Positions 24,098 through 33,365 of a stretch of 64,000 nt of DNA are shown here, piece by piece. This stretch comes from JBBQWT01 sp038210375 (GTDB taxonomy: Bacteria; Acidobacteriota; Terriglobia; Terriglobales; Acidobacteriaceae): positions 105,306 through 169,305 of the forward strand of contig JBBQWT010000005.1 of the NCBI GenBank assembly GCA_038210375.1, given 5' to 3'. Within the stretch, counting starts at the first letter, position 1. Each line of letters starts with the position of its first letter. The position numbers and the translations under genes are program-made. The notes below the pieces were generated by a model, which saw only the letters and a list, made by a program, of their open reading frames with translations, was not told where the DNA came from and searched no databases.

Positions 24098-25144
24098 ATG
24101 CCTGCTGAAGTCCTCAACCCGCCCACCAAAGCGCACAAGCGAGCGCGGGCCGCGGCCCGCCGCTATCGCGAACTGAAGATGATTGGCGGCGCCCTGCTTT
24201 CCACGGAGCATCCGGTCATGGCGCACATTATTCCCATGCGCCGCTGCAACCTCTCCTGCGCATACTGCAACGAATACGACGATTTCTCGAAACCCGTGCC
24301 GCTCCCTGACATGTTTGCGCGGCTGGACAAGCTGGCATCGCTGGGCACTTCCATTGTCACCATCAGCGGCGGGGAGCCGCTTTTGCATCCCGAGCTTGAT
24401 GCCATTATCGCGCGCATCCGGTTTCGCGGAATGATCGCGGGGATGATCACCAACGGCTACCTGCTGACCGCCGACCGCATCCAGAAGCTTAACCAGGCGG
24501 GGCTCGATCATCTGCAAATCAGCATCGACAACGTCATGCCCGACGAGATATCGAAGAAGAGCTTGAAGGTGCTGGACAAGAAGCTGGAGCTGCTGGCCGA
24601 ACATGCCGACTTTCACGTCAATATCAACTCCGTGGTGGGCGGCGGCATTCACAACCCGCAGGACGCTCTGCAGGTGGGGCGGCGCGCCCTGCAGCTGGGC
24701 TTCACCTCCACCATCGGAATCATTCACGACGGCAACGGCCAGCTGTGCCCGCTCAAACCCGAAGAGCAGGAAGTTTTTCACGCCATGAAGCAGATGGAAA
24801 AGAAGAACTATTCCCGCTTCAACGATTTTCAGGAAGCCATCGCCCAGGGATTGCCCAATGACTGGCGGTGCCGCGCCGGCGCACGCTACCTCTACATCTG
24901 CGAGGAAGGCTTGGTGCACTACTGCTCGCAGCAGCGGGGCTTCCCCGGCACTCCGCTGGCGGATTACACCCTGACAGATATCAAACGGGAATTTCTTTCA
25001 GAAAAATCGTGCGCGCCCAACTGCACCGTGTCCTGCGTGCACCAGATCTCGCACATCGACCACTGGAGGGCGCCACAAACCATGCTGGCGACCTTCGAAC
25101 CGGCGGTGCATCGTGACGCCGACGAGCTAGTCACCATCAAGTAG
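24098..25144 (+). CDS. Radical SAM protein, SPASM-like, possible hopanoid- or lipid-associated enzyme
   Basis: 348 residues. Cluster motif CNLSCAYC (Cys50, Cys54, Cys57), SAM motif GGEPLLHPEL (91-100), then ITNGYLLT and a TIM-barrel-type sequence (DHLQISIDNV, NINSVVGGGIH). The C-terminal third has further Cys: WRCRAG, YLYICEEGLVHYCSQQ and CAPNCTVSCVHQ, consistent with an auxiliary Fe-S site as in SPASM/Twitch proteins. The N-terminus (about 1-35) is Lys/Arg-rich. Specificity cannot be assigned. It follows hpnH and the small gene on the same strand but 593 bp away, so separate transcription is likely. Confidence 0.88.
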   Translation: MPAEVLNPPTKAHKRARAAARRYRELKMIGGALLSTEHPVMAHIIPMRRCNLSCAYCNEYDDFSKPVPLPDMFARLDKLASLGTSIVTISGGEPLLHPELDAIIARIRFRGMIAGMITNGYLLTADRIQKLNQAGLDHLQISIDNVMPDEISKKSLKVLDKKLELLAEHADFHVNINSVVGGGIHNPQDALQVGRRALQLGFTSTIGIIHDGNGQLCPLKPEEQEVFHAMKQMEKKNYSRFNDFQEAIAQGLPNDWRCRAGARYLYICEEGLVHYCSQQRGFPGTPLADYTLTDIKREFLSEKSCAPNCTVSCVHQISHIDHWRAPQTMLATFEPAVHRDADELVTIK

Positions 25145-25405
25145 TTGGTTTCAAGGCAGGCAGAACCGTCTAATGTCTTTCGGGACAGAAGTAGGCGTTT
25201 TACTTGACTTGTCATTCCGAGCAGCACTTCAGAGTCTGTGTTGTCTCACCCAAGCTGTTGCGTAGGTGAGTTCTGGCTCTTCTGTAAGGATTTATAAAGC
25301 GGGGCTTCCGCCGCCGAGGAACCAAACCTTTTCGCGTTGTGTAACAACCGCTTCGAGGCCGCTGCTTACCCCGAAAAGCAATACAACCGCCCATCCGGTC
25401 GCGGC
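25145..25405. other. Intergenic region between the radical SAM and cupin genes
   Basis: 261 bp between convergent genes. It includes TTGTCATTCCGAGC (from 25209), a sequence resembling the start of the hairpin repeat family, but the similarity stops after about 15 bases. No gene or terminator is evident. Confidence 0.4.
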
Positions 25406-25783
25406 TCAGATCCGCTCCAGCTCCGCCACTGTCATCTCGCCGTCGGCGTTGCCGGTGTTCAACGTGCCTGCCGGTTCGAACAGCATGAGATGGACTTCAT
25501 CATCGGCCACCGGCCTGTGCTCGACGCCGCGGGGAACGATGATGAATTCTCCCGGCCCCACCTGCACCTCATGGGTGCGGAACTCCATGCGGAGCTGCCC
25601 GGCAATCACCAGGAAAAGCTCGTCCTCGGCTTCATGATGGTGCCAGACAAACGCGCCCTTGGCCTTGACCAGTTTTACGTGCTGCCCATTTAGTTCCCCG
25701 GCAATCCTGGGCTTGAAACGGTCGGCGAAGAGCGCGAATTTCTCGTGCAGGTTGACCTTCTGAGGCTGGGACACCTTAAGCAA
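25406..25783 (-). CDS. Cupin-domain protein
   Basis: 125 residues, a single small cupin barrel. Metal-site motif 1 is FVWHHHEAEDELFLVIAG with His48, His50, Glu55 and Gly62; motif 2 is GPGEFIIVPRGVEHRPV with His89. Such mini-cupins are often metal-dependent isomerases, dioxygenases or sugar-binding sensors; the function is not specified by sequence. TTG at 25783 is the only good start, overlapping the stop of the YIP1 gene by 8 bp, which implies coupling with that gene. Confidence 0.88.
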   Translation of the reverse strand: MLKVSQPQKVNLHEKFALFADRFKPRIAGELNGQHVKLVKAKGAFVWHHHEAEDELFLVIAGQLRMEFRTHEVQVGPGEFIIVPRGVEHRPVADDEVHLMLFEPAGTLNTGNADGEMTVAELERI

Positions 25784-26528
25784 GTGCCGCCCGGCCGGCG
25801 CCTAGCAGTACGAATAACGCCCACCATCCAAAAACAATGGCCATGCTGGTGGATTGCTTTACTTTGCTGATACAGGCAAACCCGATGGCGGTCAGCACCA
25901 GTACCCAAATTCCAAACAAGTCAATCGATGACATCAATGTGTACAGGACGAGGTGTTCGGCGGGGTTCACAAAAACACCCAGGTTGGTGGCTACGGGATT
26001 TTGCAGGATGAATCCCGAAGGATCAAATTGCGGCAGGTGCATGACCACCATGGCCAGCAGAGATCGCAGGATGGCTGGAAGGTTGGCATAGATCACTACC
26101 GCCAGCGCCCGCGAATATTTGATCTCGGCTCCCGCGCCAAAGTTAAAAGTGGCCATCAGGATTGCGGCGAAGATCGCCATAAAAATAAAGGCAAATAGCC
26201 AGAACGCATAGGCGCTGATGCTGAATATCTTCACGAAGCTAGCGCGCTGCTCCGGCGGCATCTGTTCCATTTTGTCGGCTTGCTTGGGCGACATTCTCAT
26301 TTGATTGTTGGACGCCGTGCTCCACCCCACGCGCTGGCCCACCACGTAAACAAAGCCCAGGGAAAATATCACGATGAGCAGGAAAGGGGCCCACCACTGC
26401 GCGTTGCGGTTGATGTCGGTGAACGTCTTTTTGGGCGAGAAGAACACATTCGCAAGGCGCTGCGGTTCCGATAAGCCCGGCTGTTGAGGAATTTCTGGTA
26501 TGTCTGGCGAGACCGCTGCAGTCGTCAT
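25776..26528 (-). CDS. YIP1-family membrane protein
   Basis: 250 residues. The N-terminal 45 residues include the family element LANVFFSPKKTFTDINRNAQWWAPFLL; then about five TMs (46-64, 108-130, 140-160, 190-212, 225-246). YIP1-domain proteins are small multi-span membrane proteins whose bacterial role is unknown. It overlaps the cupin gene downstream and follows the ABC ATPase gene at 66 bp, so it may share a transcript. Confidence 0.85.
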   Translation of the reverse strand: MTTAAVSPDIPEIPQQPGLSEPQRLANVFFSPKKTFTDINRNAQWWAPFLLIVIFSLGFVYVVGQRVGWSTASNNQMRMSPKQADKMEQMPPEQRASFVKIFSISAYAFWLFAFIFMAIFAAILMATFNFGAGAEIKYSRALAVVIYANLPAILRSLLAMVVMHLPQFDPSGFILQNPVATNLGVFVNPAEHLVLYTLMSSIDLFGIWVLVLTAIGFACISKVKQSTSMAIVFGWWALFVLLGAGRAALA

Positions 26529-26594
26529 AAATTCTCCTTGTCCATCAGGCCGGCGCTGCGCGCCGCGAGCGTAAGATTAACGCTGCGAATATTA

Positions 26595-27425
26595 CTACAA
26601 CGCCGGGTGAAAATCCCGCTGATCTCCGCGGGAAGGCGGTGAGAGCAAGGGCGTGGCCCGCAACAGCGCCTGGGTGTAGGGGTGGCTGGGGCGCTGGGTG
26701 ATTTGTTCGGCGTCGCCCACTTCCACAATCTTGCCGTCGTGCATGACCGCGATGCGGCTGGCCAGGTAACGCACCACCGGCATGGAGTGCGAAATAAAAA
26801 GATAGGCCAGACCGAAATCGCGCTGCAACTGGCGCAGCAGGTTCACGATTTGCGCGCCCAGGCTGACGTCGAGAGACGACACCGGCTCGTCGGCCACAAT
26901 GAATTTGGGTCTCAGGGCCAGAGCGCGGGCGATTGCGATGCGCTGCCGCTGGCCTCCGCTGAACTCGTGGGGAAAGCGGGCCAGCGCCGATTCATCGAGG
27001 CCCACGGCCCGCATGAGCTCGGCCGTCCCCAGGGGCGGCGCCTCTCCCGGGCCGCGGTCCCGGCCGTGGATCTTCAGGGGCTCGTCGATGATCTGCTGGA
27101 TATTCATGCGCGGGTTCAGCGAGCTGTAGGGATCCTGAAAAACGATCTGCATGTGGCGCCGCAGGCGGCGCATCACCGGCCCGCTGGCGGTCATAAGATC
27201 GTTTCCCGCAAAAATAATTTTCCCTGAAGTGGGCTCGATCAACCGCAGGATCAGCCTTCCCAGCGTGCTTTTTCCGCAACCCGACTCACCCACCAGGCCC
27301 AGGGTTTCGCCCGGCTCAATCTCCAGGGAAACGCAATCCACGGCGCGCAACGCTACGCCCGGCGCGCCCAGCAATGAGGCCTTCCGGTACACCTTGACCA
27401 GGTCGCGCACTTCAAGCAAGGCCAT
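26595..27425 (-). CDS. Oligopeptide/dipeptide-type ABC transporter ATPase (OppF/DppF-like)
   Basis: 276 residues. Walker A GESGCGKST (about 45-53), Q-loop IVFQDPYSSLNPRMNI (typical of OppF/DppF), signature FSGGQRQRIAIARAL, Walker B FIVADEPVSSLD and H-loop FISHSM. The C-terminal HPYTQALLRATPLL is the oligopeptide-transporter extension, shorter than usual. Normally it is encoded with OppD, OppB, OppC and a binding protein; none is adjacent, so it is an orphan ATPase that may serve permeases elsewhere. Confidence 0.92.
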   Translation of the reverse strand: MALLEVRDLVKVYRKASLLGAPGVALRAVDCVSLEIEPGETLGLVGESGCGKSTLGRLILRLIEPTSGKIIFAGNDLMTASGPVMRRLRRHMQIVFQDPYSSLNPRMNIQQIIDEPLKIHGRDRGPGEAPPLGTAELMRAVGLDESALARFPHEFSGGQRQRIAIARALALRPKFIVADEPVSSLDVSLGAQIVNLLRQLQRDFGLAYLFISHSMPVVRYLASRIAVMHDGKIVEVGDAEQITQRPSHPYTQALLRATPLLSPPSRGDQRDFHPAL

Positions 27426-27595
27426 GGCCTAACAGTTTCCATGCGGGAGCAGCGCTTGGCAAGGGCCGGGGTCAGGTTGCTCTGTCTGCTGGGCACGGGG
27501 GCTCCGTTTCGCGGGTTGCAATTCCCCGTTTATACAGTGAGAATCAGCGGATAGGCTTCTCCCGCAGTTGCGGGTGCGGCCCAGGGACTGATTTT

Positions 27596-28084
27596 ATGGA
27601 AAGAAAAGTGGGAATACCCGGCTACGGGCGCGGCCTTGACTGGGGAGAAACTGCGCAGCAAGGCGATGAAGGATTTCCCGACGCGTTCGTTCCCGGCGCC
27701 ATGGTGGTGGTGACCTTGAACACCCCGCGGGAGAAATTCTGGGGCGCGATCCTGGCCATCAATCCCGCCGGACTGAGTATTCGCGGCGTGGGATTGAATT
27801 CGTTCGACGACTTCATCCGCCAGGTAAATTCCGGCGAATCCGCCATGGCCAACGTCGTGTTTTTTCCCATGCACCGCATCGAACGCCTGGAAATTGATGC
27901 CCGCAACTTTGATATTCCGTCTTTGGCCGAAGGCTTCGAGGCCAAGACCGGGCGGCGGGTTTCGGTGATGCTCGGCCCTCAGCGTCAAGGTAGCTCCGGC
28001 GCTTCCGGCGCCGTCGATCCGGAGCATGACCGCGCCGAAGCGGCCAACCAGGCCGCGGGGGCGGATGACCAGGCGGCCGAGTGA
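27596..28084 (+). CDS. Small hypothetical protein translationally coupled to pgsA (162 aa)
   Basis: No signal peptide or TM. Residues about 30-105 form a strand-rich core: GAMVVVTLNTPREKFWGAIL, INPAGLSIRGVGLNSFDDFI, NVVFFPMHRIERLEIDARN, resembling an SH3/Sm-like barrel by strand pattern (inference). The C-terminus is a disordered Gly/Ser/Ala/Asp tail. Its TGA overlaps the GTG start of pgsA (GTGA), so the two are translated together. Function unknown; it may act at the membrane or on RNA. Confidence 0.7.
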   Translation: MERKVGIPGYGRGLDWGETAQQGDEGFPDAFVPGAMVVVTLNTPREKFWGAILAINPAGLSIRGVGLNSFDDFIRQVNSGESAMANVVFFPMHRIERLEIDARNFDIPSLAEGFEAKTGRRVSVMLGPQRQGSSGASGAVDPEHDRAEAANQAAGADDQAAE

Positions 28085-28653
28085 TTGGCCAGCTTCGCGC
28101 CACTCCTAACCAGCTCACCCTGCTGCGCCTGATTTTTATTCCGTTGATCGTGGTGCTGGTGGTCGACCGCGAATATCGCTGGGCCTTCGCCCTTTTTTTC
28201 CTGGCGGGATTGACTGACGGCCTCGACGGCATCCTGGCGCGGGTCTTGAAACAAAAAACCGAGCTCGGCCAGATTCTCGATCCCATTGCCGACAAACTTC
28301 TGCTGAGCACCATGTTCCTGGTGTTCTCGCTGATGCATAAGATTCCCTGGCGCATTACCGTGGTCGTATTCGGCCGCGACGTCATCATTGTCTTGATCTG
28401 CGGCGTGCTCTACATGACCGGCACGCTGAAGAATTTTCGCCCCAGCTTTTACGGCAAAGCCAATACGGTATCGCAGATCCTGACCGTAATTTTCGTATTT
28501 TTAGACGAACTCGTGGCATCACCCTGGGTCACCGAAGTCAAGGAACTGCTGTTCTGGCTTACCTTCACCCTTACCGTAATTTCGGCCATCCTCTATGTAC
28601 TGAAGGTGGCTCGCGAGCTGGCGGAGCCGGGTGTGCAGGCCCCACAGCCCTGA
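28081..28653 (+). CDS. pgsA: CDP-alcohol phosphatidyltransferase, probably phosphatidylglycerophosphate synthase
   Basis: 190 residues, integral membrane. The CDP-alcohol phosphotransferase motif is complete: DGLDGILARVLKQKTELG followed by QILDPIADK (about 48-74), with all Asp residues of the D(x)2DG(x)2AR(x)8G(x)3D(x)3D pattern. About five TMs. PgsA joins CDP-diacylglycerol and glycerol-3-phosphate on the way to phosphatidylglycerol. Start GTG at 28081, overlapping the preceding gene. A different alcohol acceptor cannot be excluded. Confidence 0.88.
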   Translation: MIGQLRATPNQLTLLRLIFIPLIVVLVVDREYRWAFALFFLAGLTDGLDGILARVLKQKTELGQILDPIADKLLLSTMFLVFSLMHKIPWRITVVVFGRDVIIVLICGVLYMTGTLKNFRPSFYGKANTVSQILTVIFVFLDELVASPWVTEVKELLFWLTFTLTVISAILYVLKVARELAEPGVQAPQP

Positions 28654-28668
28654 GTGAGCGGGCGCCGT

Positions 28669-28698
28669 TTGACCCGTTTTCCGCGTCCCCCCTACAAT
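28669..28698 (+). promoter_or_regulatory. Candidate sigma-70 promoter for cysS
   Basis: -35 TTGACC (28669-28674), 18-bp spacer, -10 TACAAT (28693-28698). Predicted start near 28705, a leader of about 105 nt before the cysS ATG. Confidence 0.6.
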
Positions 28699-28810
28699 CG
28701 TTATTCACAGCATCTCGCAAAATAATTGATTCGCGATTTCCACCGCCGGGACCCGCGCGGGGGCATCACTACCGTTTGCAGTACTGCCATGACGTCGCGC
28801 CTCTCACCCT

Positions 28811-30280
<1,470 letters not shown>

Positions 30281-30291
30281 ACCGCAATTAC

Positions 30292-31269
30292 CTAATTTGC
30301 GCTCGCCGGCTTCACCCTTTTTGACAAGCGATTCTTGCCGGCTCCTGAAGGTGCGGGCGCGGTGATCTTGATCTTCGACATTGTGACCATGGCCACGCCG
30401 CAGATGATGACCGTGGTCCCGGCGACAACGTATCGATCCACCTGCTCGTGCAATACCAGCCAGCCCAGCAACACCGCGACTACCGGATTCACGTAGGCGT
30501 AGGTTGCCACCTTCGATGTCGGCACATGCTCAAGCAGCCAGATGTAAGCGGTAAACCCGATCAGCGACCCGCCGGTCACCAGGTAGGCGATGGAAAGATA
30601 TCCGCTGGCCGTCCAGGTGGTCCGTGAAAAATCGCCCAACGCCAGCGCCAGCAGCAGATTGACGAAGCCCGCGATGGTCATCTCCCAGCCGGTGGCTGCG
30701 AATGGATCGATGCTTAATTGCGATCGCCGCGAGGTAATCGATCCGCAAGCCCAGCTCAACGAAGCAAAAAGCAGGATGGCGATGCCCACCAGCTCTTTGT
30801 GTCCCAGCACCGAATTGTCGGTGAGCCGCGGCCACAGCAGTATCACCAGGCCCACGATACCCAGCGCCAGCCCGGCGAGGCCGCGCGGCGCCAGCCGCTC
30901 GGTCTTGAGAATGATCATCTCGATCAACGCCACCCACAGCGGCACAACCGCCACCACCAGCGCGGCCAGGCCGCTGGCCACGTATTTCTCTCCCCACGCC
31001 ACCCCGACGTTCCCGGTGACCAGCAACAAAACGCCGATGGCGGCCAGGCGGACGAGGTCTTTCCGGGTAATCGCAATCTTTCGACCGCTGGCCAGGCACC
31101 AACCCAGCATGAGTGTTCCCGAAATCAGGAAGCGGGTCGCTCCCATTACCACCGGCGGCACATGCTGCACCACGATCCGCATGGCCAGGTAGGTTGAGCC
31201 CCACAGCACATAGACCAGGCCGAATGCGAGGGCGATGCGAAAGCTTTGCGATTTGGCTTCGGTGGCCAT
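30292..31269 (-). CDS. EamA/DMT-family transporter (YedA-like)
   Basis: 325 residues with ten predicted TMs in two EamA repeats. Repeat 1 begins FRIALAFGLVYVLWGSTYLAM, and contains the family TRFLISG element; repeat 2 has ASLSWACGSITSRR and WLLEHVPTSKVATYAYVNPV. This last and VAVLLGWLVLHE are typical of YedA drug/metabolite exporters. The polar C-terminus is Lys/Ser-rich. Probably exports amino acids or other metabolites; the substrate is unknown. Confidence 0.9.
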   Translation of the reverse strand: MATEAKSQSFRIALAFGLVYVLWGSTYLAMRIVVQHVPPVVMGATRFLISGTLMLGWCLASGRKIAITRKDLVRLAAIGVLLLVTGNVGVAWGEKYVASGLAALVVAVVPLWVALIEMIILKTERLAPRGLAGLALGIVGLVILLWPRLTDNSVLGHKELVGIAILLFASLSWACGSITSRRSQLSIDPFAATGWEMTIAGFVNLLLALALGDFSRTTWTASGYLSIAYLVTGGSLIGFTAYIWLLEHVPTSKVATYAYVNPVVAVLLGWLVLHEQVDRYVVAGTTVIICGVAMVTMSKIKITAPAPSGAGKNRLSKRVKPASAN

Positions 31270-31721
31270 GAGGAGCTTTAAACCTTATCAGACGCGCGGA
31301 GTGAGGCTGGCGATTCCACGGCGGCGGAAGCGCAAGTCGCGCAGCGTGTTTATCGGGAAGGAACAGGGTGACCGTTTGGGGGTTACTGCCAGCGGCGGCG
31401 GGGGCTATAATCCGCTTAACACTCCCCCGCTGGCAGGCGGTTCTCTTCAAGACCGCAAATTGGTACCAGACCATGAAAAGCAAACCCAGACGATGCCAGA
31501 TCGCGTTATTCGGAGGCTTCGGCCCCGCGTCTCACTGGTGGGAGATGCGATTGTGCCCGCGCCGCTACATGGCGGTGCTGCCTTCGCGTTCGCGACCTAA
31601 TCTCTTCGCCGGCGACTAGTTTGGTCCTCCTTTTCCCGGCCCCTAAGGGACGCTGAAGGTTTGGCGTCTCCCCAATTCTTGAGGGATTTCCGGCAGCCAC
31701 GCTGCCTGTCGAGAGGACGCA
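31270..31721. other. 452-bp intergenic region upstream of the aminotransferase
   Basis: Between divergent genes. It holds a 10-bp perfect inverted repeat (31386-31395 / 31427-31436) bracketing a TATAAT (31406-31411), and a short stem GGCAGC/GCTGCC (31692-31697/31701-31706) next to a GAGAGG ribosome site before the ATG at 31722. A 48-codon open frame from 31473 has no ribosome site and is not called. Confidence 0.5.
31386..31436. promoter_or_regulatory. Inverted repeat enclosing a perfect -10 hexamer
   Basis: CTGCCAGCGG (31386-31395) and CCGCTGGCAG (31427-31436) are perfect complements with a 31-nt centre carrying TATAAT at 31406-31411. The candidate -35 (TTACTG, 17 bp upstream) is poor. It could be an operator around a promoter or the foot of a structured RNA. 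Confidence 0.4.
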
Positions 31722-33206
31722 ATGGCCCCAAAAACTCATACGGAGAAGACTGACCTCACCGCTCACGATCTGAAGCGCAACATTTTGAAAAACAAGAAGG
31801 GTCCGCAAAACACCAAGAGCCCCGTAACCGCCCAGCCCCAACCGGTGGCCGCGCACGATGCAAGGGACACTGAAGCCGCGCCGCACCTGCGGACCGCGCT
31901 GCCCGGGCCCATCGCGCGGCGCATTGTGGAGCAGGATGACCGCATCATTTCTCCCAGTTACACGCGCTCCTACCCGCTGGTGGCCAAGCGCGGGCGCGGC
32001 GTGGTCATCGAAGACGTCGATGGCAACAAGTTTCTGGATTTTTCCGCGGGCATTGCCGTGGTATCCACCGGCCACTGCCATCCTCGCGTGGTCGAAGCCA
32101 TACAGCGTCAGGCCGGCGAGTTGATCCACATGTCGGGCACTGATTTTTATTATCCCAACATGATCGAGCTGGCCGACCGCATCTCAGCGATCGCGCCCAT
32201 GAAAGGCCCGCACCGGGTGTACTACGGCAACTCCGGCACCGAGGCCGTGGAAGCCGCGATCAAACTGGCGCGCTACCACACCCGCCGGCCCAACATCATC
32301 GCCTTCCTGGGAGCGTTTCACGGGCGCACCATGGGCTCGCTGGCGCTTACCGCCTCCAAACCCCAGCAGCGCCGCCGCTTCATGCCGCTCATGCCGGGCG
32401 TGACCCACGTTCCTTACCCCAATGCGTATGGCGCCGGATATAGCGACCCGCGCGAGGCCGAAACTTTTGCTCTGGGCTGCGCGCGCTATATCGAAGAGAC
32501 ATTGTTTCGCACCATCCTGCCGCCGGAAGAAGTGGCGGCGATTTTTGTAGAACCCATTCAGGGAGAGGGCGGATACGTCGTCGCCCCGGATAATTTTCTG
32601 CAGGAGCTGCGCGCCATCTGCGATCGTCACGGCATCCTGCTGGTCGCCGATGAAGTGCAATCGGGCGCGGGACGCACGGGAAAGTGGTGGGCCATGAGCC
32701 ATTCCGGAGTGGAGCCCGATATCGTTTGCATGGCCAAGGGAATGGCCTCGGGCATGCCGCTGGGCATCACGGTGAGCAAGGCTGAGATCATGGACTGGGT
32801 TCCGGGGTCGCACGCCTCTACCTTCGGTGGAAATCCGGTGTGCATCGCCGCCGCCCTGGCCACCATGGATGTGCTCGAAAGCGAAGGCATCGCCAACGCC
32901 GGGGCGGTGGGCGCGCACATGATGTCCCGCATGAAATCCTGGCCGGCGCAGCACCGCATGGTGGGCGACGTGCGCGGAAGGGGCCTGATGATCGGCGTGG
33001 AAATTGTGCTCGACCAGGCGACCCGCGAGCGCGCGCATGATGAGCGCGACCGCATCGTGGAGCTGGCGTTCGAGCGCGGAATCCTGTTCCTGGGAGCGGG
33101 AGAGAATTCCATTCGCATCGCGCCGCCGCTCATCGTAAGCAGGAAGCAGGCCGATGTCGCGATGGACGTCCTCGAAGAATCCATCGCCATCGTGGAGCGC
33201 GAGTAA
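31722..33206 (+). CDS. Class III (omega) aminotransferase, 4-aminobutyrate/acetylornithine type
   Basis: 494 residues. PLP enzyme with YYGNSGTEAVEAAIKLAR, AFHGRTMGSLALTASK, EPIQGEGGYVVAP, VADEVQSGAGRTG and the Schiff-base Lys339 in CMAKGMASGMPLG; C-terminal GRGLMIGVEIV and SIRIAPPLIVS. Closest in motif order to GabT-like enzymes that transfer the amino group of 4-aminobutyrate or similar omega-amines to 2-oxoglutarate, but ornithine or lysine could also be substrates. The first 55 residues are a Lys/Thr/Pro-rich extension not needed for the fold. Good GAGAGG ribosome site. The substrate assignment is inference. Confidence 0.9.
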   Translation: MAPKTHTEKTDLTAHDLKRNILKNKKGPQNTKSPVTAQPQPVAAHDARDTEAAPHLRTALPGPIARRIVEQDDRIISPSYTRSYPLVAKRGRGVVIEDVDGNKFLDFSAGIAVVSTGHCHPRVVEAIQRQAGELIHMSGTDFYYPNMIELADRISAIAPMKGPHRVYYGNSGTEAVEAAIKLARYHTRRPNIIAFLGAFHGRTMGSLALTASKPQQRRRFMPLMPGVTHVPYPNAYGAGYSDPREAETFALGCARYIEETLFRTILPPEEVAAIFVEPIQGEGGYVVAPDNFLQELRAICDRHGILLVADEVQSGAGRTGKWWAMSHSGVEPDIVCMAKGMASGMPLGITVSKAEIMDWVPGSHASTFGGNPVCIAAALATMDVLESEGIANAGAVGAHMMSRMKSWPAQHRMVGDVRGRGLMIGVEIVLDQATRERAHDERDRIVELAFERGILFLGAGENSIRIAPPLIVSRKQADVAMDVLEESIAIVERE

Positions 33207-33290
33207 GAACTTCGAACGTGCCAGCGGCACGTAAAGTCATATGAAGCAGAACTTCCAGGCATAAGCGGGGTTTTCCGGGAGTACTATCTT

Positions 33291-33309
33291 GGTTATGTTC
33301 CTTATAACC
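33291..33309. other. Small inverted repeat upstream of the sulfatase-family gene
   Basis: GGTTAT (33291-33296) and ATAACC (33304-33309) form a 6-bp stem with a 7-nt loop about 60 bp before the TTG start. It may be a transcription-factor site or a 5'-UTR hairpin. Confidence 0.3.
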
Positions 33310-33365
33310 CGGAAACGGTTCCATTTGCCGGGCTTCAGCGCGTTGAATAAACGGGAGAAGCTGCT

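Noticed and set aside
25209..25240. Possible fourth member of the hairpin repeat family
   Set aside because: Only about 15 bases resemble the repeat; the conserved hairpin and the AACCCCTAC end are missing.
31473..31619. A 48-residue open frame starting MKSKPRRCQIALFGGF
   Set aside because: No ribosome site before the ATG and biased composition; the region is better read as a non-coding leader.
32184..33230. A 348-codon minus-strand frame over the aminotransferase
   Set aside because: Antisense shadow; His-rich composition and no motif.
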